Below the pieces are notes generated by a model. That model was given only the letters and a program-made list of their open reading frames with translations, was not told the origin of the DNA and ran no database searches. Position numbers and translations under genes: made by a program. DNA of 64,000 bases from Bacillota bacterium (GTDB lineage: Bacteria; Bacillota; Clostridia; Oscillospirales; Ruminococcaceae), in the NCBI GenBank assembly GCA_023421245.1, contig JAEZTV010000027.1:62001-126000 (forward strand). Direction: 5' to 3'. Below, piece by piece: positions 7,806 through 14,956 of the stretch; the first letter of the stretch is position 1; every line of letters starts with the position of its first letter.

Positions 7806-9323
7806 ATGTATAGATTCCCAAACAATTCAATGCGACAACGCAGGATGCAAAATGGATGCATGACACCTGCTGCCAATACTATGCGGCCGCAGTATGGTCC
7901 CGGAATGGCGGACCAGGCGCAGCAACAGGCACAGCAGCAAACGCAGGCCCGTATGCGAGCCCAGGCACAGCAGCAGGCACAGCAACAGGCGCAGGCCCGT
8001 ATGCGAGCCCAGGCACAGCAGCAGGCACAGCAACAAGCACAGGCCCGTATGAGAGCGCAGGCACAGGCAGAGACAAATGCACTTGAGGAGGCTCAAGTAC
8101 GTATCCAAGAGGAGGCCCAAGCACAAGCACAAGTATGGGAGTGGGCTCGCATAAAGGAGCAAATTCAGCAGGAAGTGTCTAATTACTTTGGAAACCAAGC
8201 TCCACTGCCGCAAGAAGAGGAGTTTTATTCTGAAGATATTCTAGAACAGGATGATGAACAGCAGGCGGCAATGTTTGGCGGACACAACTGCCGGCCATGC
8301 AGCTGTATTGGCCCGACCGGCCCAAGAGGCCCGAGGGGATATCCTGGTCCGGAGGGACCGCAAGGGTTCCCTGGCCCTCCCGGCTGTCCCGGCCCGAAAG
8401 GACGTCCTGGCCCGCAGGGCCCGCAAGGCTGTCCCGGACCACAAGGCCGCCCCGGCCCGACTGGTCCGCAAGGCTGTCCCGGACCACAAGGCCGTCCCGG
8501 CCCGACCGGCCCGCAAGGCCCGCAGGGCTGTCCCGGACCACAAGGCCGTCCCGGCCCGACCGGCCCGCAGGGCCCGCAAGGAGTTCAAGGCCCGACTGGC
8601 CCGCAGGGAATCCAAGGCCCAACCGGACCGCAGGGTCCTCAGGGAGTTCAAGGCCCGACCGGCCCGCAGGGTCCGCAGGGAGTTCAAGGCCCAACCGGCC
8701 CGCAGGGAATCCAAGGCCCAACCGGCCCGCAGGGTCCTCAGGGAGTTCAAGGCCCGACTGGCCCGCAGGGAATCCAAGGCCCGACCGGCCCGCAGGGTCC
8801 GCAGGGAGTCCAAGGCCCGACCGGCCCGCAGGGCCCGCAGGGAGTCCAAGGCCCGACTGGCCCGCAGGGAATCCAAGGCCCGACCGGCCCAACCGGTCCG
8901 CAGGGCGTAGCAACACAGTTCCGTGGAATGCAGGTTGAGTTAATCGATCTGGGTGGAAGCGGCATCGATAATGAGGCAAACGTATTATTCAACAATATTG
9001 TAAATGATCAGGATGTTTCAATGCTTTATAATCCGGCAACGGGTGTATTTACCATTACACGAGTGGGTAATTATCTGGTGAGCTGGCAGGTGGCAATTGA
9101 TGGCACCGATCTAGACCCGATGGCGACCTTCTCACTGCGTGTAAATGGTGTTGACGTAGCAAGTTCCTCTCTGCCGGTAATTACCGGTCAGCTTTCGGGA
9201 ACTGCGCTTATCACAGTTGCAGCACCTACCACAGTAGCCCTTGTCAACACGAGTGGATACACGGTATACTACGCCGATGTACCTGTGCAGGCAAATATCG
9301 TGATCACAGATGTAAACTTCTAG
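7806..9323 (+). CDS. Collagen-like protein with Gln-rich N-terminus and C-terminal globular domain
   Basis: A 505-residue protein in three parts. Residues 1-165 are a low-complexity Gln/Ala/Arg region with three near-identical 16-residue repeats (ARMRAQAQQQAQQQAQ type). About 168-367 is an uninterrupted Gly-X-Y array dominated by GPTGPQ and GPQG(V/I)Q triplets. About 369-505 is a hydrophobic beta-rich domain ending in VQANIVITDVNF, resembling the C-terminal trimerising (TNF/C1q-like) domains of BclA-type exosporium proteins. There is no signal peptide, which fits a protein made in the mother cell and placed on the spore surface. AAAGGAGAAG precedes the ATG. Threonines in the Y position are likely glycosylation sites. 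The spore location is inferred. Confidence 0.88.
   Translation: MYRFPNNSMRQRRMQNGCMTPAANTMRPQYGPGMADQAQQQAQQQTQARMRAQAQQQAQQQAQARMRAQAQQQAQQQAQARMRAQAQAETNALEEAQVRIQEEAQAQAQVWEWARIKEQIQQEVSNYFGNQAPLPQEEEFYSEDILEQDDEQQAAMFGGHNCRPCSCIGPTGPRGPRGYPGPEGPQGFPGPPGCPGPKGRPGPQGPQGCPGPQGRPGPTGPQGCPGPQGRPGPTGPQGPQGCPGPQGRPGPTGPQGPQGVQGPTGPQGIQGPTGPQGPQGVQGPTGPQGPQGVQGPTGPQGIQGPTGPQGPQGVQGPTGPQGIQGPTGPQGPQGVQGPTGPQGPQGVQGPTGPQGIQGPTGPTGPQGVATQFRGMQVELIDLGGSGIDNEANVLFNNIVNDQDVSMLYNPATGVFTITRVGNYLVSWQVAIDGTDLDPMATFSLRVNGVDVASSSLPVITGQLSGTALITVAAPTTVALVNTSGYTVYYADVPVQANIVITDVNF
8306..8908 (+). repeat. DNA repeats coding for Gly-X-Y collagen triplets (gene 1)
   Basis: About 200 codons of Gly-Pro-rich triplets built from 9-, 18- and 27-base units such as GGCCCGCAGGG and GGAGTTCAAGGCCCGACC. 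Such arrays commonly change length by slippage. Long shadow ORFs on other frames here are artefacts of the repetition. Confidence 0.9.
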
Positions 9324-9352
9324 CGACGTAAACTAAGTTTAGGAGGATTAAA

Positions 9353-10177
9353 ATGAGCAATATAGCACTTCAAATAGAACGAACATTAGCGGGTAATGTT
9401 GCGAACAATGCAAATGTCATATTTGATGATATTGTGTATTCTGCAGGCAACGTAAGCTACAATACGCTGACAGGTGAAATAACATTCAACGTAGCGGGTA
9501 GATATATCTTTGATTGGTGGGTAGCTACACAGGCTACCCCCGGCGGAACCCCAGCCGTTGTATTTACCCTGAAATCCTCTCAGGGGGATAATCTCGAGGG
9601 GAACTCACCCAATAAACTGGGAGAGGTAGTTGGCATCGGAATTATTGATGTGGCTGCCGCGCCTATTACAGTCTCACTGGTAAACGAGAGCGGAAATATG
9701 GTAGTCTATTCCTCTGCTGTTCCCGTGCAAGCGTCACTTATTGTTGTTCAAGACGACATCGTAGGATCCGGTCCAACCGGTCCAACGGGCCCAACGGGTC
9801 CAAGCGGCGGATCGGGTGAGACTGGCCCCACCGGCCCGCAGGGTCCGATCGGCCCAACTGGTCCAGGCGGCGGAGCGGGTGAGACTGGTCCTATCGGCCC
9901 AACCGGTCCAACCGGCCCGCAGGGTCCACTTGGCCCATTCGGTCCGCAGGGCCCAACCGGCCCAACGGGTCCAGACGGTCCAACTGGTCCAGACGGTCCA
10001 ACGGGTCCAGACGGTCCAACGGGTCCAGACGGTCCAACCGGTCCAGACGGCCCAACCGGCCCAGACGGCCCAACCGGTCCGACGGGCCCAACCGGTCCAA
10101 CAGCCCCGAAGATTAATCCGCAACTCGCGAAAGCTAGTCCAAAAAACCTAGGTGTAGAGCGGGTTTGCAGGTTTTGA
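9353..10177 (+). CDS. Collagen-like protein, 5' part of a prophage-interrupted gene
   Basis: Residues 1-139 form a globular beta-rich domain similar in character to the C-terminal domain of the preceding collagen protein (ends SLVNESGNMVVYSSAVPVQASLIVVQDD). Residues about 141-250 are Gly-X-Y triplets (GPTGPD type). At codon 250 (10100-10102) the frame passes the left phage junction. The last 24 residues (APKINPQLAK onward) are read from phage DNA and end by chance at 10175-10177. AGGAGG precedes the ATG, 29 bases after gene 1, so both are one operon. Excising the prophage joins codon 250 in frame to 47115 and gives a 598-residue protein. The present ORF is therefore a truncated form, and whether it is made or stable is unknown. 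Confidence 0.85.
   Translation: MSNIALQIERTLAGNVANNANVIFDDIVYSAGNVSYNTLTGEITFNVAGRYIFDWWVATQATPGGTPAVVFTLKSSQGDNLEGNSPNKLGEVVGIGIIDVAAAPITVSLVNESGNMVVYSSAVPVQASLIVVQDDIVGSGPTGPTGPTGPSGGSGETGPTGPQGPIGPTGPGGGAGETGPIGPTGPTGPQGPLGPFGPQGPTGPTGPDGPTGPDGPTGPDGPTGPDGPTGPDGPTGPDGPTGPTGPTGPTAPKINPQLAKASPKNLGVERVCRF
9773..10101 (+). repeat. DNA repeats coding for collagen triplets (gene 2, left part)
   Basis: GGTCCA/GGCCCA-ACN repeats encode GPTGPD triplets, interrupted by two GG(S/A)GETGP spacers. The prophage junction falls inside this array. Confidence 0.9.
10078..10123. other. attL, left prophage junction
   Basis: Host collagen repeats run up to the core AC at 10100-10101. From 10102 to 10123 the sequence is a phage arm ending ATTAATCCGCAA. 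That arm is the reverse complement of the phage arm at the right junction (47091-47112) at 20 of 22 positions. The host half-site reads CCAACCGGTCCA before the core. Only the AC is shared in direct orientation by the two junctions, as with large serine recombinases, whose crossover is a 2-base core. Confidence 0.85.
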
Positions 10178-10675
10178 ATATTTTACCATGTGTGTTGATG
10201 GTGCGTGAATTAATCCGCAACACAGCTTGTCCGTAACAGTAGGTGTCACAGCCCCGAAGATTAATCCGCAACTTGCAAAAGATAGTCCGAAAAACGTAGG
10301 TGTAGAGCGGGTTTGCGGGTTTTGAATATTTTACCATGTGCGTTAATGGTGCGAGAATTATTCCGCAACAGGTGCTTGTCCTAACAGTAGGTGTTACTGC
10401 CCCGAAGATTAATCCGCAACTTGCAAAAGCTAGTCCAAAAAACGTAGGTGTAGAGCGGGTTTGCGGGTTTTGAATATTTTACCATGTGTGTTAATGGTGC
10501 GAGAATTATTCCGCAACAGGTGCTTGTCCTAACAGTAGGTGTTACAGCCCCGAAGATTAATCCGCAACTTGCAAAAGCTAGTCCAAAAACGTAGGTGTAG
10601 AGCGGGTTTGCGGGTTTTGAATATTTTACCATGTGTGTTGATGGTGCGAGAATTATTCCGCAACAGGTGCTTTTA
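10100..10675. repeat. Four 148-bp tandem repeats carrying att half-sites
   Basis: Units begin at 10100, 10248, 10396 and 10544, an exact period of 148 bases. Unit 4 lacks one A of an A-run. Each unit opens with ACAGCCCC or ACTGCCCC followed by GAAGATTAATCCGCAAC, the core and phage arm of attL. About 110 bases further on, each holds a second copy of ATT(A/T)(A/T)TCCGCAAC. Short minus-strand ORFs across the units (MVKYSKPANPLYTYVF) recur only because the DNA repeats. The units are probably recombinase-binding or accessory sites, but the function is not known. Confidence 0.9.
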
Positions 10676-10731
10676 ATGCAATGTTCTGTGGCTTAGCAAT
10701 TTTTCAGCTTGTCTGCAAGCAAGTAATGTCA

Positions 10732-10771
10732 ACACCCCTCATAAAATGGAATATACCATTATGAGAGGTGT
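10732..10771 (+). promoter_or_regulatory. Long inverted repeat just before the DUF6870-like gene
   Basis: Arms 10732-10743 and 10760-10771 pair with one mismatch, and inner AATGG/CCATT extends the stem. The right arm covers the GAGAGGTG ribosome site of the next gene, so the hairpin could block translation or act as an operator. Confidence 0.45.
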
Positions 10772-10777
10772 GATTCT

Positions 10778-11035
10778 TTGGATATATATCAATTACGGAC
10801 TTTGAAATCGGTTCACCCTACATATGAAGAGCGGGTGAACATCGAAGATATAAAAGTAGATATGATTCCGTGCGTTTCTAAACGAGCAGAACAATTTCTA
10901 GCGCAAATTAAAAACCCCTACGCCTTCAAATGCGGCGAGATTGCTGTAAACGCTGTGTTCTGTTCTGAAGGGAATCCGCTGAGAGAGGCTATTGCTTCGT
11001 ATTTGAGCGCACACAAGAGAAGTAATGAAAGTTGA
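10778..11035 (+). CDS. Small DUF6870-like protein
   Basis: An 85-residue protein with a TTG start 8 bases after GAGGTG. The pattern ...RAEQFLAQIKNPYAFKCGEIAVNAVF....LREAIASYLSAH matches what I recall of DUF6870 (short clostridial mobile-element proteins with QI.NPY..K.G and a C-terminal L....YL). No function is established for that family. Here it is the only gene between the att repeats and the defence operon and is followed at once by a terminator, so it forms a one-gene transcript. Its position beside attL makes it a possible recombination directionality factor, but nothing in the sequence proves this. Confidence 0.55.
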   Translation: MDIYQLRTLKSVHPTYEERVNIEDIKVDMIPCVSKRAEQFLAQIKNPYAFKCGEIAVNAVFCSEGNPLREAIASYLSAHKRSNES

Positions 11036-11050
11036 AGCCCGATTATACTT

Positions 11051-11090
11051 AAAAACAAAAGAACCGCTGCCATGCGGTTCTTTTGTTTTT
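11051..11090. terminator. Bidirectional terminator between DUF6870-like gene and RT gene
   Basis: A perfect 17-bp stem (11051-11067 with 11074-11090) with a 6-base loop TGCCAT has A-run and T-run ends, so it can stop transcripts from both sides. Confidence 0.9.
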
Positions 11091-11096
11091 GAATTG

Positions 11097-11121
11097 ATAG
11101 GTTCGACTCCTGTTGGCGCGA
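11097..11121 (+). other. tRNA 3'-end-like fragment (T-arm plus acceptor strand)
   Basis: ATAGG-TTCGACT-CCTGT folds as a 5-bp T-stem with a canonical 7-base T-loop, followed by a 7-base acceptor-like TGGCGCG and A. No matching 5' half, D-arm or anticodon arm lies upstream, so it is not a tRNA gene. It could be a remnant of a tRNA attachment site. The rest of 11091-11291 shows no gene. Confidence 0.3.
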
Positions 11122-11291
11122 CTGGCATTAGACGTTAGTTCTAATATTATTTCACAGACTAGCCTTCGACTAAACCAGCGGTTTCAAATCTGAGGTAGTC
11201 CGTAGATTTATTTAACCGAGCGGTTGAAACTGAATATAAAGTAAGGTCTCATTGATACCGTCGAATTTCAAGGGCACAAGCCTTCTGTCCA

Positions 11292-13328
11292 TCAGTCAAT
11301 ACTTGCGAACAGTCCATAACGATTGCTTCTGTATTTCTTAAAAATCGTTCTTTGATATGTACGATAAGTTATCTGCTGAGATATACTCCTGTTTTCATTC
11401 CAATCATAAAAGCTCTCAAGCGGCTTGTTTCCTCCCGGAGATTGTTGGCACAAAAAGTCACATATCAAATCTGTTGCTGTCCCTGTATGAATGGTGTTCC
11501 CATTGCTCATTTGTGTACGTGCCTGTGTGCGAATGCTTGAGATGACATTGTTTATTTTTGAAATAGTGTTGCTACTGATATGAGGGCAATTATGATATAT
11601 AAGGATGTACCAAAACTCAGTTTGCATCATATATTCATCAGACGACAGCTTTGACACTTCTCTGTCAATAATTATATCAACCTTGGCTTTTATTTTATCG
11701 TAGAAGGGCTGGTAATACTTTGAGTACAGAAGAAGATTTGCCCATGTAATTGGGTTGTTGTTTGCTTCCGCTTTTTTTATTATTTCAGTCTCTGTAGTAG
11801 CATCCAATGAAATATGATATTCTGCGAAAAATGGAAACCAATCTGTTATGTCAGGGAGATTCCCTCGTTGAAAAATAAAAGAGTACCTTTGTATGACATT
11901 TTTTAGTTTATCATTTTCCTTGCCGTTCTTCTGAATAAAGTTGACTTCATTATTCATATAAGAAATCATAGAAATAAGTTTTCGCGTCGAATCAAAAGTT
12001 GGAGAAAAGGCATACATAAAAAACGCTAAATCAATCAACAACAAAGCTTTGTTTGCTTTTTCGTTGGCAAACAGACGAAATCCATCCTTAACTTTGCTTA
12101 TGTTGTTTAATAAAGCAGAAAGCAAGAATGACACGATTGTTCGTCTATTGTCTTGAAAATCATTCATTAGAGTAATGAACTCATCTTTGATCCTGTCAAC
12201 AGGGATATAATCGCTCTTTACGAGATATTTTTCTTCATCTGGTAGTTTATCATACTCGTGTTTGCTTATCTTTTCAAAAAATCCATCTATTTTATCGGCA
12301 AGGATTCGCGTTCTTTCGAGCCAACGCTTAGGTAATGGAGGTGTTAAGCCCGTGGTTAATTTGAGTTCGTTTAAGTGAAGCAAGTAACGATTTCCGATTA
12401 TTTGAAAAGCTTTTATAATTCTGTCGATATTTTCCTGAGAGTCCGCAAAAACAAATATATCATCGACATATCTAAACACTCTATAATTTCGACCGTGTTC
12501 CATCCCTTCGCCTAAAAGAAAAAGTTTAACTTCTGTATCTACTTGTTGAAGCATCACTTCGGCAATCATTCTGGAAAATTCCGGACCAACTATTAATCCA
12601 TTTGACTGTCGTCCGTTAATGTTCTGCAGAATGCGGTCAATGGTAATAAAGAGGTTTGAATTCTTAGCCTCTTTCGAGTCTATAACATTTCTTTCGATAA
12701 TCCATTTATAAACATGTGAGTAGATACTGTCAAAGCAGGACTTATAATCCATCTGAGCATAGTATCTATATTCAAAATTTGCCATACGCCATATTCGCGA
12801 ATCGGCAAACGAATTTATTGACTCAAACATTGCAATTTTAAAGAAATTGCCTGTTTGCTGAACAGCTGCTTTACCTATTCTTCGGCGAACATCCAAAGAA
12901 AAGTATTGAATTGCTTTCTTAGAACGTGATTTATAGTATAAGTCGGAACTTTTCTTATGATACCTGATAGAAAAGCAATGGTGTTTATCCAAAAAAATCA
13001 GAATGTCTTTCTGATAGCATTCCATGAAAAGATAAATATTCAGGGCGGCAAGCGGTTGTATTATGCTCATCTCTCGTAAAGAATCGTTCCCCTTAAGAAT
13101 GTTGTATTTGAATGGAACGGTTGCCCAAGCCCCTTGAAACATAACTCCTGTTGCCTTTGCCTGGACTGCCTTAAGGTTCTCAGCGAGTTGATGTAGTTTC
13201 TTTTGTTGCTCCTTTTGCATCAGAAAATCATAAAATGGACGAAAGGAAAACAGCTCCGAAAGCTCAACCGGGAGTAAATCCGTTAATATGTAATCGAGCT
13301 TATCACGCTCTAAACCTTTCCAACCCAT
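11292..13328 (-). CDS. Defence-type reverse transcriptase, larger of a pair (Drt3b-like?)
   Basis: A 678-residue RT counted from the ATG at 13328, which has GGAGGA 7 bases upstream; an ATG five codons earlier lacks a site. Motif A is QMDYKSCFDS (D194), motif B is SNGLIVGPEFSRMIAE (242-257), and motif C is YVDDIFVF (YVDD 287-290). About 330 further residues without a recognised maturase or RNase H domain follow, as in Abi/UG-group defence RTs. The gene is AT-rich compared with the phage genes, which suggests separate acquisition. It is the last gene of the defence operon. Two different RTs side by side fit DRT type 3 (UG3 plus UG8), but which is which cannot be settled without a phylogeny. Confidence 0.75.
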   Translation of the reverse strand: MGWKGLERDKLDYILTDLLPVELSELFSFRPFYDFLMQKEQQKKLHQLAENLKAVQAKATGVMFQGAWATVPFKYNILKGNDSLREMSIIQPLAALNIYLFMECYQKDILIFLDKHHCFSIRYHKKSSDLYYKSRSKKAIQYFSLDVRRRIGKAAVQQTGNFFKIAMFESINSFADSRIWRMANFEYRYYAQMDYKSCFDSIYSHVYKWIIERNVIDSKEAKNSNLFITIDRILQNINGRQSNGLIVGPEFSRMIAEVMLQQVDTEVKLFLLGEGMEHGRNYRVFRYVDDIFVFADSQENIDRIIKAFQIIGNRYLLHLNELKLTTGLTPPLPKRWLERTRILADKIDGFFEKISKHEYDKLPDEEKYLVKSDYIPVDRIKDEFITLMNDFQDNRRTIVSFLLSALLNNISKVKDGFRLFANEKANKALLLIDLAFFMYAFSPTFDSTRKLISMISYMNNEVNFIQKNGKENDKLKNVIQRYSFIFQRGNLPDITDWFPFFAEYHISLDATTETEIIKKAEANNNPITWANLLLYSKYYQPFYDKIKAKVDIIIDREVSKLSSDEYMMQTEFWYILIYHNCPHISSNTISKINNVISSIRTQARTQMSNGNTIHTGTATDLICDFLCQQSPGGNKPLESFYDWNENRSISQQITYRTYQRTIFKKYRSNRYGLFASID

Positions 13329-13356
13329 TGATTTTTCCTCCATAATCTGCTATAAT
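13328..13356 (+). promoter_or_regulatory. Plus-strand promoter firing into the inter-RT spacer
   Basis: TTGATT (13328-13333), a 17-base spacer and a perfect TATAAT (13351-13356) point away from the downstream RT gene and into the spacer. The hexamers are the same as in the xre promoter at 20803-20831. Transcription would begin near 13363. Confidence 0.6.
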
Positions 13357-13362
13357 CTATTT

Positions 13363-13512
13363 AAGCAAGTCGAATTCACTTGCAGTGCGGGGTAACTCGT
13401 ACACACATCATCGGCGCATTGCACGACCGCTTTGGCGGCACGACATAGCGTTTAGTACATAGCTAAGGCTTAATGTACCGGGGCGGCAAGGGCAACCTTG
13501 CCGCTTCGTTAT
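13363..13512 (+). ncRNA. Candidate structured noncoding RNA between the two RT genes
   Basis: About 150 bases, more GC-rich than the flanking RT genes, with no ORF. On the plus strand I can draw: hairpin 13365-13370/13378-13383; an 8-bp stem 13382-13389/13415-13422 (one G-U) enclosing a 25-base loop that exposes ACACACA (13401-13407); hairpin 13427-13430/13435-13438; hairpin 13455-13463/13468-13478; and a terminator hairpin at 13483-13504. The first two stems share two bases, so they cannot both be full length. The RNA would be antisense in direction to the RT operon. DRT3 systems carry a noncoding RNA, and I recall a report of an ACACAC template in it. Minus-strand expression as an operon spacer is the alternative. 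Confidence 0.5.
13483..13512 (+). terminator. Terminator hairpin of the inter-RT RNA
   Basis: A perfect 9-bp GC-rich stem (13483-13491 with 13496-13504) closed by a GCAA tetraloop, followed by TTCGTTATTT. It ends 1 base from the stop codon of the upstream RT gene on the other strand. Confidence 0.55.
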
Positions 13513-14940
13513 TTAGTAACCTACTTTCACCTTTATCAGGTAATCTCTCGCTAAATTACCATAACCACGATTTTTCCCGTTTATATCTGTGAGACTTATT
13601 CCCACTTGTGAACACAACTTTTTTAATGCCTGTTCTGAATATCCAATACGCTCGACAAACAAAAGAGTCTTGTTCTTTTTCATATTTTCAAATAGGTTAT
13701 AACCACTTTTCCCTGAAGAACCTAACATGAAATACGGAAGCGTAGTGAAACCGGCATTATTGAACGCATTGGTTACTAAGTCTTTCAAGAAGTTTTTTGT
13801 AGTACTATCAATCAAATCAGTTTCTAACAAATATCTAAGCTCTCCATAGTTACCGATAAAACCTTTTGTTTTCCATACTGTTTGCCGGAATCTTCGGCTT
13901 TGGTATACTTCTCTCGAAGTAAATGCCGCAATTCTATGACGTAGAAGTTCGAGATTTTGATAATCTGGATTTGCAACACCATCTATCCGTTCCTCCGTAA
14001 ACAGAGCAATAAGATTCTCCAGGCGCTTTTTATATTTCTTTCGCTTGGCTTCGGTGATACCATATGTTAAAACAATGTCTTGGTGCTTCTTAGCATTTGG
14101 ATTATGTATAAATAGAAATTCATAACCTAAATAATCAACAGGCTTAACTATATTTGGAATAGCCATTAACCCTCGATGGGTAACATGGATAAACTTTGAG
14201 TGATTGAATCGTGTCTTACATTTTGGTTTTGACTTAATACTTTCATCGTGGTAAACAGATTTTAGAATGTCGTTTAAAATTCGGCGGCATTCAGCTTCTT
14301 CAATATGCTCATTAATAATAATTAATGTATCATCAATATAGCGCTCGAAAAATAAAATACCTTTATCTGCGAATGCGAGTCTTACCGCTGAATCAAATTG
14401 CTCTGCAATTATCTCGGCTATTACATTCGATGTGCTAAATCCGGCATAGGCAAATCTTGTTTGCTTGGTAAATTTTTCGATCAGATCTGCCTCGAATCTA
14501 TTTGATAATTTTACCTTTATATATTTCTCAAATACATATTGAGCAGAAACTGAATTAAAGTAATCCTTGAAATCGCACTTGATTATCGTAAAATCAGCCA
14601 TTTGCTTGACAGCCTTTAGCGTATCGAACACCGAATGAACAGATTTATTCCGATTTGGATACCGAATTCGAAATGTTCTGTCCAATATTTGTTTAATGCA
14701 TTGGCACAATACGCTTTCTGCGGAATAGCAGTCAGCGTATTGTTTTATATATCGCCTTTTACCGCCAGATTGCGTAAGAACCTGAGATGTTGAAGTAGTA
14801 AAGTCATAAGTGCCAGAAGAAACGGCAGAGCGTACTGTCTCTGTAATCATGATAAGCTCATCGTCAGTTTTTCTCGGTTGAGTATCATCAAGAGAGGCTT
14901 GGCGTTTTACTGCTCTGATAATTTCATCGTCAAAACGCAT
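13513..14940 (-). CDS. Defence-type reverse transcriptase, smaller of a pair (Drt3a-like?)
   Basis: A 475-residue RT. Motif A is IIKCDFKDYFNS (D123), motif B-like is GFSTSNVIAEIIAEQF (167-182), and motif C is RYIDDTLIII (YIDD 201-204). A basic C-terminal half of unknown fold follows. AAGGAGG lies 8 bases before the ATG. The start is only 16 bases after the stop of the GIY-YIG/helicase gene, so it is almost certainly transcribed with the restriction-like genes. It lacks the maturase domain of group II introns and the small size and A-biased repeats of diversity-generating retroelements. The best fit is a UG/DRT antiphage RT working with the neighbouring RT. Confidence 0.78.
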   Translation of the reverse strand: MRFDDEIIRAVKRQASLDDTQPRKTDDELIMITETVRSAVSSGTYDFTTSTSQVLTQSGGKRRYIKQYADCYSAESVLCQCIKQILDRTFRIRYPNRNKSVHSVFDTLKAVKQMADFTIIKCDFKDYFNSVSAQYVFEKYIKVKLSNRFEADLIEKFTKQTRFAYAGFSTSNVIAEIIAEQFDSAVRLAFADKGILFFERYIDDTLIIINEHIEEAECRRILNDILKSVYHDESIKSKPKCKTRFNHSKFIHVTHRGLMAIPNIVKPVDYLGYEFLFIHNPNAKKHQDIVLTYGITEAKRKKYKKRLENLIALFTEERIDGVANPDYQNLELLRHRIAAFTSREVYQSRRFRQTVWKTKGFIGNYGELRYLLETDLIDSTTKNFLKDLVTNAFNNAGFTTLPYFMLGSSGKSGYNLFENMKKNKTLLFVERIGYSEQALKKLCSQVGISLTDINGKNRGYGNLARDYLIKVKVGY

Positions 14941-14956
14941 AGCGTTGCCTCCTTCC

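Noticed and set aside
8179..8979. Long ORFs on other frames and on the minus strand across all three collagen arrays (also 9734-10151 and 47088-47888)
   Set aside because: Low-stop shadow frames of GC-rich Gly-Pro repeats. Their products are Arg/Pro/Leu low-complexity and have no start signals.
10134..10632. Minus-strand ORFs with the repeated sequence MVKYSKPANPLYTYVF
   Set aside because: They exist only because the 148-bp unit is repeated. Unit 4 shifts frame by a 1-base deletion, there is no ribosome site, and they overlap the att half-sites.
10100..10675. CRISPR array
   Set aside because: The repeat unit is 148 bases with no unique spacers and there are no cas genes.
10100..14940. Diversity-generating retroelement (RT genes near tandem repeats and a variable surface gene)
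   Set aside because: The RTs are 475 and 678 residues with Abi/UG-type features, there are two of them, the 148-bp units do not differ at adenines in particular, and no template/variable repeat pair overlaps the end of a target gene.
11292..14940. Group II introns or retrons
   Set aside because: No maturase or HNH domain, no domain V-like RNA, and no typical msr/msd placement with a small retron RT of about 320 residues.
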